The notes under the pieces: generated by a model
Databases searched by the model: none
What the model was told of the DNA's origin: nothing
What the model saw: only the letters and a program-made list of their open reading frames with translations
Made by a program: the position numbers and the translations under genes
From: Actinomyces oris
GTDB lineage: Bacteria; Actinomycetota; Actinomycetes; Actinomycetales; Actinomycetaceae
Direction: 5' to 3'
Length of the DNA: 64,000 nucleotides
Assembly: GCF_001929375.1 (NCBI RefSeq)
Contig: NZ_MSGO01000036.1
Span: 1-64,000, forward strand
Shown: positions 54,470 to 62,468 of the stretch, piece after piece
How positions within the stretch are numbered: position 1 is the first letter of the stretch
Layout: the number at the start of each line of letters is the position of its first letter

Positions 54470-55937
54470 CATCACCGCGCCCGTTTCCGGGCCCACCCAG
54501 GAGGCTCCCGCCCGTCCGGACGGCGGCCCGACGGCTCACCCGGGCACCGGTCTCGCCGGAGCCCCGGACAGCCTCCCGGCCGCCGACCCGCTGGCCCCCT
54601 ACGACGCCGTCCTCCTGCTGTCCTACGGCGGGCCCCGCCGCCCCGAGGACGTCCTGCCCTTCATGCGCAACGCCACCGCCGGCCGCGGCGTGCCCGACTC
54701 GCGCCTCCTGGAGGTCTCCGGCCACTACCAGGGCTTCGGCGGCGCCTCCCCGATCAACGCGCGCAACGCCGAGCTGCGCGACGCCCTCCAGGCCCGCCTG
54801 GCCCAGCGCGGCTCAACGCTGCCGATCGTCGTCGGCAACCGCAACTGGCACCCCTTCGTCAGCCAGGCCCTGCGCGAGCTGGCCGACGCCGGGGCCCGGC
54901 GCGTCCTGGCCCTTCCCACCGCGGCCTTCGGCTCCTACTCCGGGTGCCGCCAGTACCGCGAGGACCTGGCCGGCGCCGTCGCCCTGCTCGCCGACGGCGC
55001 GGACGGCTCCACCGGTGACGGGTTCGAGGCCGACGCCGCCGCCCGGGTCGGTGGGGACGGGGGCGGCCCCGTGGAGCTCACCATGGACAAGACGCGCCCC
55101 TACTACAACACCCCCGGCCTGCTGCGGGCCAATGTCGACGCCATCGTCGAGGCCTACGGGGCTCTGGCCGAGCAGGGGGTGGCGGCCGCGGACGCGCGCC
55201 TCGTGCTCGTCACCCACTCCATCCCCCTGGGCATGGAGGCCGGCTCCGCCCCGGGGGAGGGCCCCGAGAGCGCCCACGGCGCACCCGGCACCTCCGGGAC
55301 AGCCGGCACCTCCGACGTCGACGGATCGAGAGGAACCGGGCGGCGGGAGCCGGGTGTGGCCGCCGACCTGTCCACGGAGGTCTCCTACGTCGCCCAGCAC
55401 GAGGCGCTGGCCGCCGTCCTCGTGCCCGAGGTCGCCCGCCGCCTCGGCCTGGAGACGGTGGAGGCCGACCTCGTCTACTGCTCGCGCTCCGGCCCGCCGC
55501 AGGCCCGCTGGCTCGAACCGGATGTCAACGACCACCTCGAGGCCCTGGCCGCCGGGCACCTGACTGACGCCGGCCCCGCGGGCAGGCCCGGGGGCGTCGT
55601 CGTGGCCCCCTTCGGCTTCATCTCCGACCACATGGAGGTCGTCTTCGACCTCGACACCGAGGCCGCCCAGACCGCCCGCGACCTGGGGATGCCGTATGTG
55701 CGTGCCGCCACCGTCGGCACCCATCCGGCCTTCGTCGACTCCCTCGTCGACATCCTCTTCGAGCGCGCCGCCGCCGCCCGCGGTGAGGACGTCCGGCCCG
55801 ACTCGACCACCGGCGTCGGCCCCTTCCACACGGTGTGCCCGGACTCGTGCTGCCGCCCCGGGACCCGCCACCCCGGCCGGCCCAACCAGCCCAGCCAGCA
55901 CGGCCGCCACGGGACCGACGGCGCCGGCCTCCGATAG
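54462..55937 (+). CDS. cpfC: Coproporphyrin III ferrochelatase
   Basis: 491 residues. LLLSYGGPRRPEDVLPF near residue 50, the metal-site His in VTHSIPLGM, and FGFISDHMEVVFDLD with catalytic Glu/Asp. Length exceeds the usual ~370 through two inserts: around GSTGDGFEADAA, and around ESAHGAPGTSGTAGTS after the His motif. The tail has CPDSCC and an internal Cys sits in SYSGCRQYRE, an arrangement that could ligate a [2Fe-2S] cluster as in some actinobacterial ferrochelatases. Inserts iron into coproporphyrin III. Confidence 0.94.
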   Translation: MTDITAPVSGPTQEAPARPDGGPTAHPGTGLAGAPDSLPAADPLAPYDAVLLLSYGGPRRPEDVLPFMRNATAGRGVPDSRLLEVSGHYQGFGGASPINARNAELRDALQARLAQRGSTLPIVVGNRNWHPFVSQALRELADAGARRVLALPTAAFGSYSGCRQYREDLAGAVALLADGADGSTGDGFEADAAARVGGDGGGPVELTMDKTRPYYNTPGLLRANVDAIVEAYGALAEQGVAAADARLVLVTHSIPLGMEAGSAPGEGPESAHGAPGTSGTAGTSDVDGSRGTGRREPGVAADLSTEVSYVAQHEALAAVLVPEVARRLGLETVEADLVYCSRSGPPQARWLEPDVNDHLEALAAGHLTDAGPAGRPGGVVVAPFGFISDHMEVVFDLDTEAAQTARDLGMPYVRAATVGTHPAFVDSLVDILFERAAAARGEDVRPDSTTGVGPFHTVCPDSCCRPGTRHPGRPNQPSQHGRHGTDGAGLR

Positions 55938-55975
55938 CCCCAATCCCAGTAGCTCCACAGGAACTAGGAGAAGAA

Positions 55976-56785
55976 ATGAGCACCGACACCCGCAGCCAGC
56001 ACGGACACCCCGGTGGTCACCCCGGTGAGGGCGGCCTGCACCGCTTCGAGGACGAGGAGCGCCGCCCCCACCGCGACCCGCGCGACGCCACCGACGTCGA
56101 CCTGGAGGCCATCAACAACCAGTACCACTACACCCTTTACTCCGTCTTCCGCCTGACCCGCCCGCTGCCCGCCTCCCAGCCCGAGCGCGAGCACCTCCTG
56201 GGGGAGAGCGCCAACTTCGTCGAGGCCGGCGGCGTGACGACGCGCGGCTGGTACGACATCGGGGGCCTGCGCGCCGACGCGGACCTGCTCGTGTGGTGGC
56301 TCGACGACGACCCCGAGGTCCTTCAGGACGCCTACCACCGTCTGCGCGGCAGTGCGCTGGGCCGCTACCTGGAGCCGGTGTGGTCCTGCATGGGGCTGCA
56401 CACGCCCGCCGAGTTCAACCCCCGCCACGTGCCGGCCTGCCTGGCCGGGGTGGCGCCGCGCGACTGGGTCATGGTCTACCCCTTCGTGCGCTCCTACGAG
56501 TGGTACCTGCTCGAGCCCGAGGAGCGCTCGCGCATGATGGCCCAGCACGGGCGCCACGGCTTCTCCAAGTACCCCGACGTCAAGGGCTCGACCCTGTCCA
56601 CCTTCGGCCTGAGCGACTACGAGTGGATCCTCGGCTTCGAGGCCGACAGCCTCGACCGGCTCGAGGGGGTTCTGCACCACCAGCGCTACACGGAGGCGCG
56701 CATGCACGTGCGCGTGGACACGCCCTTCTACACCGGGCGCCGCGTCAGCCCGCAGGAGTGGGCCCAGCGCCAGCCCTGGGCCTGA
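55976..56785 (+). CDS. chdC: Coproheme decarboxylase (HemQ)
   Basis: 269 residues from ATG 55976 with TAGGAGAAGAA upstream. Chlorite-dismutase-like fold: NNQYHYTLYSVFRL near 47, ARGWYDIGG-like GWYDIGGLRADADLLVWW, and VMVYPFVRSYEWYLL with the catalytic Tyr; heme-ligand His is expected in QHGRHGFSKYPDV. The N-terminal ~35 residues are His/Gly/Asp-rich and disordered. Final step: oxidative decarboxylation of coproheme to heme b, which defines the coproporphyrin-dependent pathway. Confidence 0.95.
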   Translation: MSTDTRSQHGHPGGHPGEGGLHRFEDEERRPHRDPRDATDVDLEAINNQYHYTLYSVFRLTRPLPASQPEREHLLGESANFVEAGGVTTRGWYDIGGLRADADLLVWWLDDDPEVLQDAYHRLRGSALGRYLEPVWSCMGLHTPAEFNPRHVPACLAGVAPRDWVMVYPFVRSYEWYLLEPEERSRMMAQHGRHGFSKYPDVKGSTLSTFGLSDYEWILGFEADSLDRLEGVLHHQRYTEARMHVRVDTPFYTGRRVSPQEWAQRQPWA

Positions 56786-56791
56786 GCTGGC

Positions 56792-56914
56792 CGGGGACAA
56801 TCGACGCCGTCGGGGACACTCCACTCCAGACGGGGGCATCCTGCGCGTTGGGGGACAGCATTCCTGTCCCCCAACGCGCAAACAGTCCCCGTCGGTGCGA
56901 AATGTCCCCGGCCA
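56792..56914. repeat. Palindromic repeat, family C copy 4
   Basis: Starts gacgccgtcggggac; central hairpin of 16 bp (gcgcgttgggggacag with its complement) and ending gaaatgtccccgg. Begins just after chdC and precedes the Phd-VapC pair. Confidence 0.85.
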
Positions 56915-56983
56915 TGAGGGTGGGCGGCACGCAACCTGACCAACCTGGTTGACCAGGTCGCCTTCCCCTGGGACCATCAATGC

Positions 56984-57205
56984 ATGAAGACGGTGAAGGT
57001 TCAGGAGGCGAAGACGCATCTGTCGGCGCTGTTGGTGGAGGTCGAGCAGGGGGCGACCATCAACATCGCCCGAGGGCGTCAGACGGTGGCGCGCTTAGTT
57101 CCGGCCGGGGGCGAGCGGGAGCTGGGCTTCGGTGGATACCAGCTGCCGGACACGTTCTTCGACGAGCTGCCGGAGGAGGAGCTGAGCGCCTGGGAGGGCG
57201 CATGA
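56984..57205 (+). CDS. Phd/YefM-type antitoxin
   Basis: 73 residues. KTVKVQEAKTHLSALLVEVEQG then INIARGRQTVARLVP is the Phd/YefM fold, which binds operator DNA. The short C-terminal tail (GYQLPDTFFDELPEEEL) would wrap the toxin. ATGA overlap with the PIN gene. Confidence 0.9.
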   Translation: MKTVKVQEAKTHLSALLVEVEQGATINIARGRQTVARLVPAGGERELGFGGYQLPDTFFDELPEEELSAWEGA

Positions 57206-57594
57206 AGGGCTACCTGCTCGATACGCACGTGCTCATGTGGGCGATCAATGAGCCCTCGCGTCTGGGCGGGAGGGCTGTCGAGGTGCTGCGAGACCGAGGG
57301 AATCTCGTGGTGGTCTCCGCCGCCAGTGCATGGGAGCTGCATACCAAGAACCGCATTGGGAAACTGCCTGGAGCGGGGCCGTGGCTGGATGCTCTCGAGG
57401 GGCACGTGCGACGGCTCGGAGCGGAGTTCTTGCCCATCGAGTGGTCGCACGCGCGCTTGAGCGGGCAGCTTGAGTGGTCGCATCGCGATCCCTTTGATCG
57501 GATGCTGGCGGCGCAAGCGATGTACGAGTCGCTTGCGCTGGTGACGCGCGATCGGGCCTTCGAGGAACTGTCCGGTGTGACGATCCTGTGGTGA
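57202..57594 (+). CDS. vapC: VapC-type PIN-domain toxin
   Basis: 130 residues. PIN acidic residues: D7 in LLDTHVLMWA, E43 in SAASAWELHTKNRIG, and D92-D96 region in HRDPFDRMLAAQA, with a terminal RDRAF. Such proteins cut tRNA or other RNA. It overlaps the antitoxin by 4 nt and the module is bracketed by family C repeats. Both genes have ordinary local GC. Confidence 0.92.
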   Translation: MKGYLLDTHVLMWAINEPSRLGGRAVEVLRDRGNLVVVSAASAWELHTKNRIGKLPGAGPWLDALEGHVRRLGAEFLPIEWSHARLSGQLEWSHRDPFDRMLAAQAMYESLALVTRDRAFEELSGVTILW

Positions 57595-57695
57595 GTGGTC
57601 GTTGCCCAGATGTACTTCCCCGTGAGGTTGTGAACGCGGCTGGCGGGGGCCGCCCAGGGCGGGGAGACCTCGGTCGGCTCGCCTCCTCACAGGGG

Positions 57696-57810
57696 CCTTC
57701 GACGCCGTCGGGGACATTTCACCGCGGCTGGGGGCACTCCGTTCCAGGCGGGGGCTGTTTGCGCGTCGGGGGACAGAAATCCTGTCCCCCAGCGTGCAGG
57801 ATGTCCCTGT
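57696..57810. repeat. Palindromic repeat, family C copy 5
   Basis: Same orientation as copy 4; starts ttcgacgccgtcggggacat, with hairpin core gcgcgtcgggggacag / ctgtcccccagcgtgc. The rest of the 57595-58036 gap has no supported gene; a short tgtacttccccgtg block at 57610 also occurs near 45681. Confidence 0.85.
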
Positions 57811-58036
57811 CGATGACGAGCCCCTGATATCGGCCATCATCCTGGAGGGCCTGACCGGCAAGTCCGCACAGCAGACCTGGTTCCTCCTTCTAAGGACTGT
57901 TGGCATCACGTGCCCTCGCCAGAACAGGGGCGTAGCAATGAGGGCGACGAAGGTCGAGACATGTTCGTGACCTTCGCGGTAGTGTCGACGGGTTGGTTTC
58001 CGCCGGGTTGATTCCGGCCGACAGTCAGGAGCCCCC

Positions 58037-58741
58037 GTGGCACATGCCGAGAACCGCCCCGTGAGTCGAGCCGGGGACCGCCGTCGAGCAGCCGCACTGG
58101 GCTGCCTGCTGCTCGCCGGCTCACTGGCCCTGACCGGTTGCTCCTCCCAGGACTCCAAGCCCGACGCCAAGGCACCCGCCAGCGGAGCCGGGTCCACGGG
58201 GCGGCCGACGTCGGCCCCCTCGGCTGCCGCCACGGCGTCGGGCACGGCCGGCACCGTCACGGCGGCCTCCCTGTCCGACCCCCAGCTCGGGTACACCGTC
58301 ACCGCGATCCCCGCCGGCCTCGACGTCAAACGGGTCGCGATCCTCCAGGACTTCGTGGCCTACGACCAGATGTCCTGGAAGCTGTGGGTCGGCGGCGGGC
58401 AGGACACCAGCAAGGTCCCCACCGTCACCACCGGCAACCTCCAGCAGCAGCTCCTCAACGACGCCACTACCTTGCAGAACACGGGGCAGAAGGCCAAGAC
58501 CCCCGTCAAGGTCGCGATCTCCGAGGTCGCCATGAGCGCCGACGGCCAGAGCGCCACCGTCACCTACTGCGTGGACATGACGCAGGTGACCTACGTCGAC
58601 ACACAGGGCAAGGACGTCACCGAGGCCACCAACAAGGCGCGGATCCCTGCGAGGAACACCATGGTCCCCGGCAGCAACGGGCACTGGCTCGCCTCCGAGG
58701 AGGAGGAGACCGGAGAGCCGAACACCTGCTCGGTCGGCTGA
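58037..58741 (+). CDS. Lipoprotein related to the 60008 gene
   Basis: 234 residues from GTG (CAGGAGCCCCC upstream). Signal peptide with lipobox LTGC at ~32-35. After a Ser/Ala linker, SLSDPQLGYTVTAIPAGLD begins a domain that is also found, diverged, in the lipoprotein at 60008 (SLSDPTTSYTVTSIPKDLD). The C-terminal part is helical then beta (ATVTYCVDMTQVTYVD, GNGHWL-type end) and resembles an NTF2-like layout. Function unknown. Confidence 0.7.
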   Translation: MAHAENRPVSRAGDRRRAAALGCLLLAGSLALTGCSSQDSKPDAKAPASGAGSTGRPTSAPSAAATASGTAGTVTAASLSDPQLGYTVTAIPAGLDVKRVAILQDFVAYDQMSWKLWVGGGQDTSKVPTVTTGNLQQQLLNDATTLQNTGQKAKTPVKVAISEVAMSADGQSATVTYCVDMTQVTYVDTQGKDVTEATNKARIPARNTMVPGSNGHWLASEEEETGEPNTCSVG

Positions 58742-58850
58742 TATCTCCGGAGCCGTCGTGACATGATGGCTCTCACCTTTCTTCGGCACCTTCTCCCGGA
58801 ACAGCCAGTGTCCTGCCGGGGAGGAAGGGAGTCGGAAGGAGGTGAGGGTC

Positions 58851-58994
58851 GTGTCCAAGCCGCAAGGCAGACGCAGGCACGTCTGCAAGGACAAGGAAAC
58901 GGCCCGGAAGGTGAGCGAACTGTTAACCGCAATCGCTCGCCTGGTCCGGGCCGTCAGTGTCCTTGTGGATGCCCTCGGCAAGTGGTTCGGATGA
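58851..58994 (+). CDS. 47-residue basic, amphipathic mini-protein
   Basis: GTG start preceded by GGAAGGAGGTGAGGGTC, a near-perfect complement to the 16S 3' end and stronger than that of most genes here. The product starts MSKPQGRRRHVCKDKETARK and ends in an amphipathic helix (LLTAIARLVRAVSVLVDALG) closed by KWFG. A strong hairpin terminator follows 13 nt later, so this looks like a complete small transcription unit. I know no family for it; a membrane-active peptide or small regulator is possible. Confidence 0.55.
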   Translation: MSKPQGRRRHVCKDKETARKVSELLTAIARLVRAVSVLVDALGKWFG

Positions 58995-59007
58995 GCCGCT
59001 TACCTAA

Positions 59008-59041
59008 GGGGAGCCGTCCGGTGACCGCCGGATGGCTCCCC
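59008..59041 (+). terminator. Terminator of the mini-gene
   Basis: A 14-bp stem (ggggagccgtccgg with one wobble pair) and a 6-nt loop, followed by gtcattat. Confidence 0.85.
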
Positions 59042-59236
59042 GTCATTATGCCAGTCGGCTCGCGTTGGTGTCCACGTGCCATCTGCTGCTGTCATCGCAC
59101 CCGTGGGCGGGGGGCGTTCGCTCTGTCGTTCATCTTGAGAGGTGCGTCCGGGCAGGTGAGCCTTGGTTTCAGGTGAGGCATGGCTTGCCTGTGAATCATA
59201 AGTAACACCCACAGGGGCTGGCGACGTAGTAAAGTA

Positions 59237-59740
59237 ATGGCCATGAACGCAGACATCATGACCACGCCGTCCATCAACCTCTCCTTCACCGCCTCCGCCG
59301 CCCTGAGCGACAACCTCCAGCGCGTCCTGACCGACCTCATCGCCCTCGAGCTCGTCGGCAAGCAGATCCACTGGAACATCGTTGGCCCGAACTTCCGCGA
59401 TGTCCACCTCAACCTCGACGAGGTCGTCGACATCGCCCGCGAGGGCTCCGACGAGGTCGCCGAGCGCATGCGCGCCATCAACGCCGTCCCCGACGGCCGC
59501 CCGGCCACCGTCTCCGCCGCCACCACCGTCCCGGCCGCCCCCGAGGGCGAGATCCTCACCGGTGAGGGCGTCGCCTACATCGTCTCCGCCATCGAGGCCG
59601 TCGTCGCCACCCTGCGCGGCGTGGACGAGGACGTCGACTCCGAGGACCCGACCTCCTCCGGCATCGTCGAGGATCTCATCGGCAAGCTCGAGCAGCAGGC
59701 TTGGTTCCTCTCCGCCGAGGTCCGCAAGCCCGTGCGCTGA
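59237..59740 (+). CDS. dps: Dps-family DNA-protection ferritin
   Basis: 167 residues. The ferroxidase ligands shared between subunits lie in KQIHWNIVGPNFRDVHLNLDEV (split at ~45-66): His, His, Asp and Glu in the canonical spacing. Four-helix ferritin-like pattern throughout. It stores iron and protects DNA from peroxide. No clear ribosome binding site; a second ATG is 6 nt downstream. A terminator follows. Confidence 0.93.
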   Translation: MAMNADIMTTPSINLSFTASAALSDNLQRVLTDLIALELVGKQIHWNIVGPNFRDVHLNLDEVVDIAREGSDEVAERMRAINAVPDGRPATVSAATTVPAAPEGEILTGEGVAYIVSAIEAVVATLRGVDEDVDSEDPTSSGIVEDLIGKLEQQAWFLSAEVRKPVR

Positions 59741-59780
59741 GCCGACTGAGGAGCGGCGCAGCCGCAACCACAACCGATAA

Positions 59781-59827
59781 CGGTGGGCGATCCCGAGCAC
59801 TTCGGGGTCGCCCACCGTCGTTTATTC
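59781..59827 (+). terminator. Terminator of dps
   Basis: A 16-bp stem (cggtgggcgatcccga with one wobble) at 59781-59817, followed by tcgtttattc. Confidence 0.9.
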
Positions 59828-59886
59828 AGGCGTCGGCTCAGTTCATGCAGGCCCGGGCTGCGGAGATGAGAGCGGCCGAAAAGGAA

Positions 59887-59902
59887 TGGGGGTCAATCCC
59901 CA
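59887..59902. promoter_or_regulatory. Single TGGGGRT-nn-ATCCCCA palindrome
   Basis: TGGGGGTCAATCCCCA matches the three boxes upstream of the tad operon (62279-62353). Lies ~105 nt upstream of the lipoprotein start at 60008. Confidence 0.55.
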
Positions 59903-60007
59903 TGCAAAAACAGGTATTCGCTAGTGACGGGGCCGTATGCGGGCGGGTATGGTCAATTTGCCCACGAATATGTGGGGAATGGTCATCCTGGCTTGTGGAG
60001 GTAGCTC

Positions 60008-60646
60008 ATGTTCCGCCGTCGTCGCTTATATCCGTGGGGCGGGCTGGTCCTGGTCGCCTCATGCGCGCTGGCGGGCTGCTCATCGAGCGGAGCCGCACCG
60101 GGCGGTGCCGTGCCGCCGTTGAGGACCGCGGGCGCAGAGGCCTCCGCCGCTGCCGGCGCCTCGGGCGGCGACGCCCCCGTGACGGAGAGGTCGCTGTCGG
60201 ATCCGACGACGTCGTACACGGTGACCTCGATCCCGAAAGACCTGGATGCGGAGCAGTCCCAGGTGGTCAAGGCCTATGTCGACTACGACCGGGCGACCTG
60301 GGAGGCCTACCGGGACATGAAGGAGACGGCCAAGGTCGAGTCCGTCACCACCGGGGACCAGTACCAGGCCTTCAAGAAGGTCTACGACGAGCGGGCCGCC
60401 GCCGGGCAGCACGTCGAGGGGGAGGCCTCCGCCGCCATCACCTCGGCTCAGGTCAGTTCCGACCACATGTCATCGACCGTCGTTGCGTGCGCCGATGAGA
60501 CGAAGGTCCGCCTGGTCTCTCAAGACGGGGTACAGGTCCCCTCCGACGACCTCGGCCACAAGATCACCCTCGCGGTGGGCCTGATCAGAAACGAACAGGG
60601 CTGGGTCGTCAACAACTCCTCAGTGGAAGGCGTGGATCAATGCTGA
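60008..60646 (+). CDS. Lipoprotein related to the 58037 gene
   Basis: 212 residues; GGAGGTAGCTC upstream of ATG. Lipobox LAGC (~21-24). The conserved segment SLSDPTTSYTVTSIPKDLD is shared with the lipoprotein at 58037. Helical centre (YVDYDRATWEAYRDM) and beta-rich C-terminus ending GVDQC. Overlaps the next gene by 7 nt, so the two form an operon. Function unknown. Confidence 0.72.
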   Translation: MFRRRRLYPWGGLVLVASCALAGCSSSGAAPGGAVPPLRTAGAEASAAAGASGGDAPVTERSLSDPTTSYTVTSIPKDLDAEQSQVVKAYVDYDRATWEAYRDMKETAKVESVTTGDQYQAFKKVYDERAAAGQHVEGEASAAITSAQVSSDHMSSTVVACADETKVRLVSQDGVQVPSDDLGHKITLAVGLIRNEQGWVVNNSSVEGVDQC

Positions 60647-61644
60647 AGACAATGATGATAGGCATCGGCCTGGCGACGGCGACCTGCGCGGTGATCGCCC
60701 CTGTGGGTCTGCTCCCGTCATCCCCGGCTTTTGCGGAGGGAGGTGGCGTCTCGGGGCACTCCTCTCAGAATGCCGACGGCGGCGTCACTATCTCCGTGTC
60801 AGTGTCCTACAACTCCGCCACTTCCGGATCGAAGGGGGCCGGCGGGACAGCGACGTCCAACCGTCAGATCTCGGCGCGGGTACAACCTGTGTGTCGTTAT
60901 CAAAAAGGAGAAAGTGGCGCCGAGGCGGCCGCTTCTATGAAAGCCCCCAAGAGGGACAGGTTCATGGATTCATTCGACTCCACCCACCCGAACTGGCGAG
61001 ATCATGAGAATGATCGGGAGGGGCATTGGTATTATCCACTGTGTGTCCCTCCGGCTGACATGAGTACTGAGGAGTACGGCAGGTTATCTGAAGAGTTTCA
61101 TGCGAAGAATGGCTTCGTATATGTTCCTGCCGGCGGTCAACCGCCTGCGCCGGTCATTGACGGGGGGACGTTGGCCAAGGCGGCCTGGAAGGCGGTGGAG
61201 ATTCCACCTCCGTCAGTGGAGATGAATCCGCAGATGGGTGATGACGTGCAGACCCTGGTCGGCGTGGAGAACTGGGTGTGGGCGAGTGCGCAGACGCCTC
61301 AGTCGGTGACGGCAACGGCGACTGCCGGGCCGGTGACGGCAACCGTCACCGCAACATCCTCCGGCCTGACGCTGTCGGCTCCGGACAGCAAGGTCTCCTG
61401 CCGGGGATTCGGCACCCCGTGGCGGCCGGGGATGCCGGAGGGGAGCAGCTCGTGCACGATCACCTTCACACGCAGCTCGGCGCACTTGGGAGGGAGCACA
61501 TCGATGAGAGCCGGGGTGTCCTACAGCGCCTCGTACACGGCCACCGACGGCGCCCGAGGGGGTCTGCCATCGGTGTCGACCTCCGGAAGCCTGTCGCTGA
61601 GGGTGGGGGAGGCGCAGAGCCTCAACACCGGCCCCCGGAACTGA
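60640..61644 (+). CDS. Secreted protein of unknown function
   Basis: 334 residues. Signal peptide ending near SPAFA-EG (~32). A Ser/Thr-rich N-terminal part, a central segment with several aromatic and charged residues (NWRDHENDREGHWYYPLC), and a C-terminal beta-rich Thr/Val/Ser region (SVTATATAGPVTATVTATS) with two Cys that may form a disulfide. The middle uses more AT-rich codons than neighbours, which suggests foreign origin or weak constraint. Translationally coupled to the upstream lipoprotein. Confidence 0.65.
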   Translation: MLKTMMIGIGLATATCAVIAPVGLLPSSPAFAEGGGVSGHSSQNADGGVTISVSVSYNSATSGSKGAGGTATSNRQISARVQPVCRYQKGESGAEAAASMKAPKRDRFMDSFDSTHPNWRDHENDREGHWYYPLCVPPADMSTEEYGRLSEEFHAKNGFVYVPAGGQPPAPVIDGGTLAKAAWKAVEIPPPSVEMNPQMGDDVQTLVGVENWVWASAQTPQSVTATATAGPVTATVTATSSGLTLSAPDSKVSCRGFGTPWRPGMPEGSSSCTITFTRSSAHLGGSTSMRAGVSYSASYTATDGARGGLPSVSTSGSLSLRVGEAQSLNTGPRN

Positions 61645-61678
61645 GGGTCCCGCCGCGCCGCAAGCCGACGGAATGATC

Positions 61679-61716
61679 GGGCTGCGGGAGGAACGCCGTT
61701 CCTCCCGCAGCCCTTT
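61679..61716 (+). terminator. Terminator after the secreted-protein operon
   Basis: Perfect 15-bp stem gggctgcgggaggaa with its complement, 5-nt loop, then tttgatgtt. Confidence 0.9.
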
Positions 61717-61774
61717 GATGTTGACTGCCCCTCCTCACCTCCGCTGGGCGGCATATTCGTGTGGAAAGCGAACA

Positions 61775-61810
61775 CGGTGGTCTGGGAACAGTCATGTTCC
61801 CAGACCACCG
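61775..61810 (-). terminator. Terminator of the orphan WXG100 gene
   Basis: Perfect 16-bp stem (cggtggtctgggaaca) with a 4-nt loop. On the minus strand it is followed by tgttcgcttt, 28 nt after the WXG100 stop. Confidence 0.85.
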
Positions 61811-61838
61811 TGCGCTGTCGGGGCGGTATCCGCGAGAC

Positions 61839-62141
61839 TCAGGCGATGGGGGAGACCGGGGCGAGGTGCTCCACGCTCTCCCCACCAGAGATGGCCAGGT
61901 TGTTGTGGTTCTGCGCCACGTCCGTGCCGGCCTTGGCGAGCGCGTCCTCCAAGGACTTCAGTGCCGGCTTGAAGCTCGTGCTCCACTGCTCGCGGAACTC
62001 AGTGGCGTTCGTGCTCTCCCACACCGCGCTATTCACTGACCCGTCAACCTGCGTCTGGATGGTGTTAGTGGTCTCCACGTTGTTCTTCAGGGTCCTGTAC
62101 AGCTCGGCGAGGGTGTCGAGGTCTGCCTTAATTGCGGCCAC
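61839..62141 (-). CDS. Orphan WXG100-family protein
   Basis: 100 residues, the standard WXG100 length, from a GTG with AAGGAG 6 nt upstream. Two helices and a central turn VWESTNATEFREQW, where the usual Gly after W-x is Ser. No YxxxD/E export motif near the end. It lies ~45 kb from the ESX locus, single, and divergent from the tad operon. It could be an extra ESX substrate or a non-secreted relative. Confidence 0.75.
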   Translation of the reverse strand: MAAIKADLDTLAELYRTLKNNVETTNTIQTQVDGSVNSAVWESTNATEFREQWSTSFKPALKSLEDALAKAGTDVAQNHNNLAISGGESVEHLAPVSPIA

Positions 62142-62278
62142 GGTGATCTCCTTCTTCTGAATGGGGGTTGTCTCCGCACGGGTTTGCGGATTCAGGTCGC
62201 CCGTGGTGGTGCGCCTGCCACTACTTTCTGCGATGGGGGAAGGGGCAGTCAAGAGGAAAACCGTCCTTTATTTCAATG

Positions 62279-62353
62279 TGGGGATGGATCCCCATCTACG
62301 TTTCAACGTGGGGATCCATCCCCATCCTTGTTTTGTGTGGGGGTAGATCCCCA
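62279..62353. promoter_or_regulatory. Three phased 16-bp palindromes between WXG100 and tad genes
   Basis: TGGGGAT-nn-ATCCCCA-type boxes at 62279-62294, 62309-62324 and 62338-62353 are spaced 30 and 29 bp apart, about three helical turns, so they face the same side of the DNA. They sit inside a 30-bp tandem repeat (62271-62360). A fourth box is at 59887. Likely operator for an unidentified regulator of the tad operon, the WXG100 gene, or both. Confidence 0.65.
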
Positions 62354-62468
62354 TGGGCGAGATATTGGGGCCTGCCTACGATGTGTCTATCCGATTCAAC
62401 AGGCGTGCTCTTGATGCGTCCCAATGAATCTCCAATGCACATTCTTGATTCGCGTGAGGTATTCCCTG

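Noticed and set aside
52961-54496. 511-codon minus-strand frame opposite hemA
   Set aside because: Gly/Asp-rich antisense shadow of hemA, which has its catalytic motif.
62271-62360. CRISPR-like short repeat
   Set aside because: Three contiguous 30-bp units without unique spacers; each contains one palindrome, so an operator is more likely.
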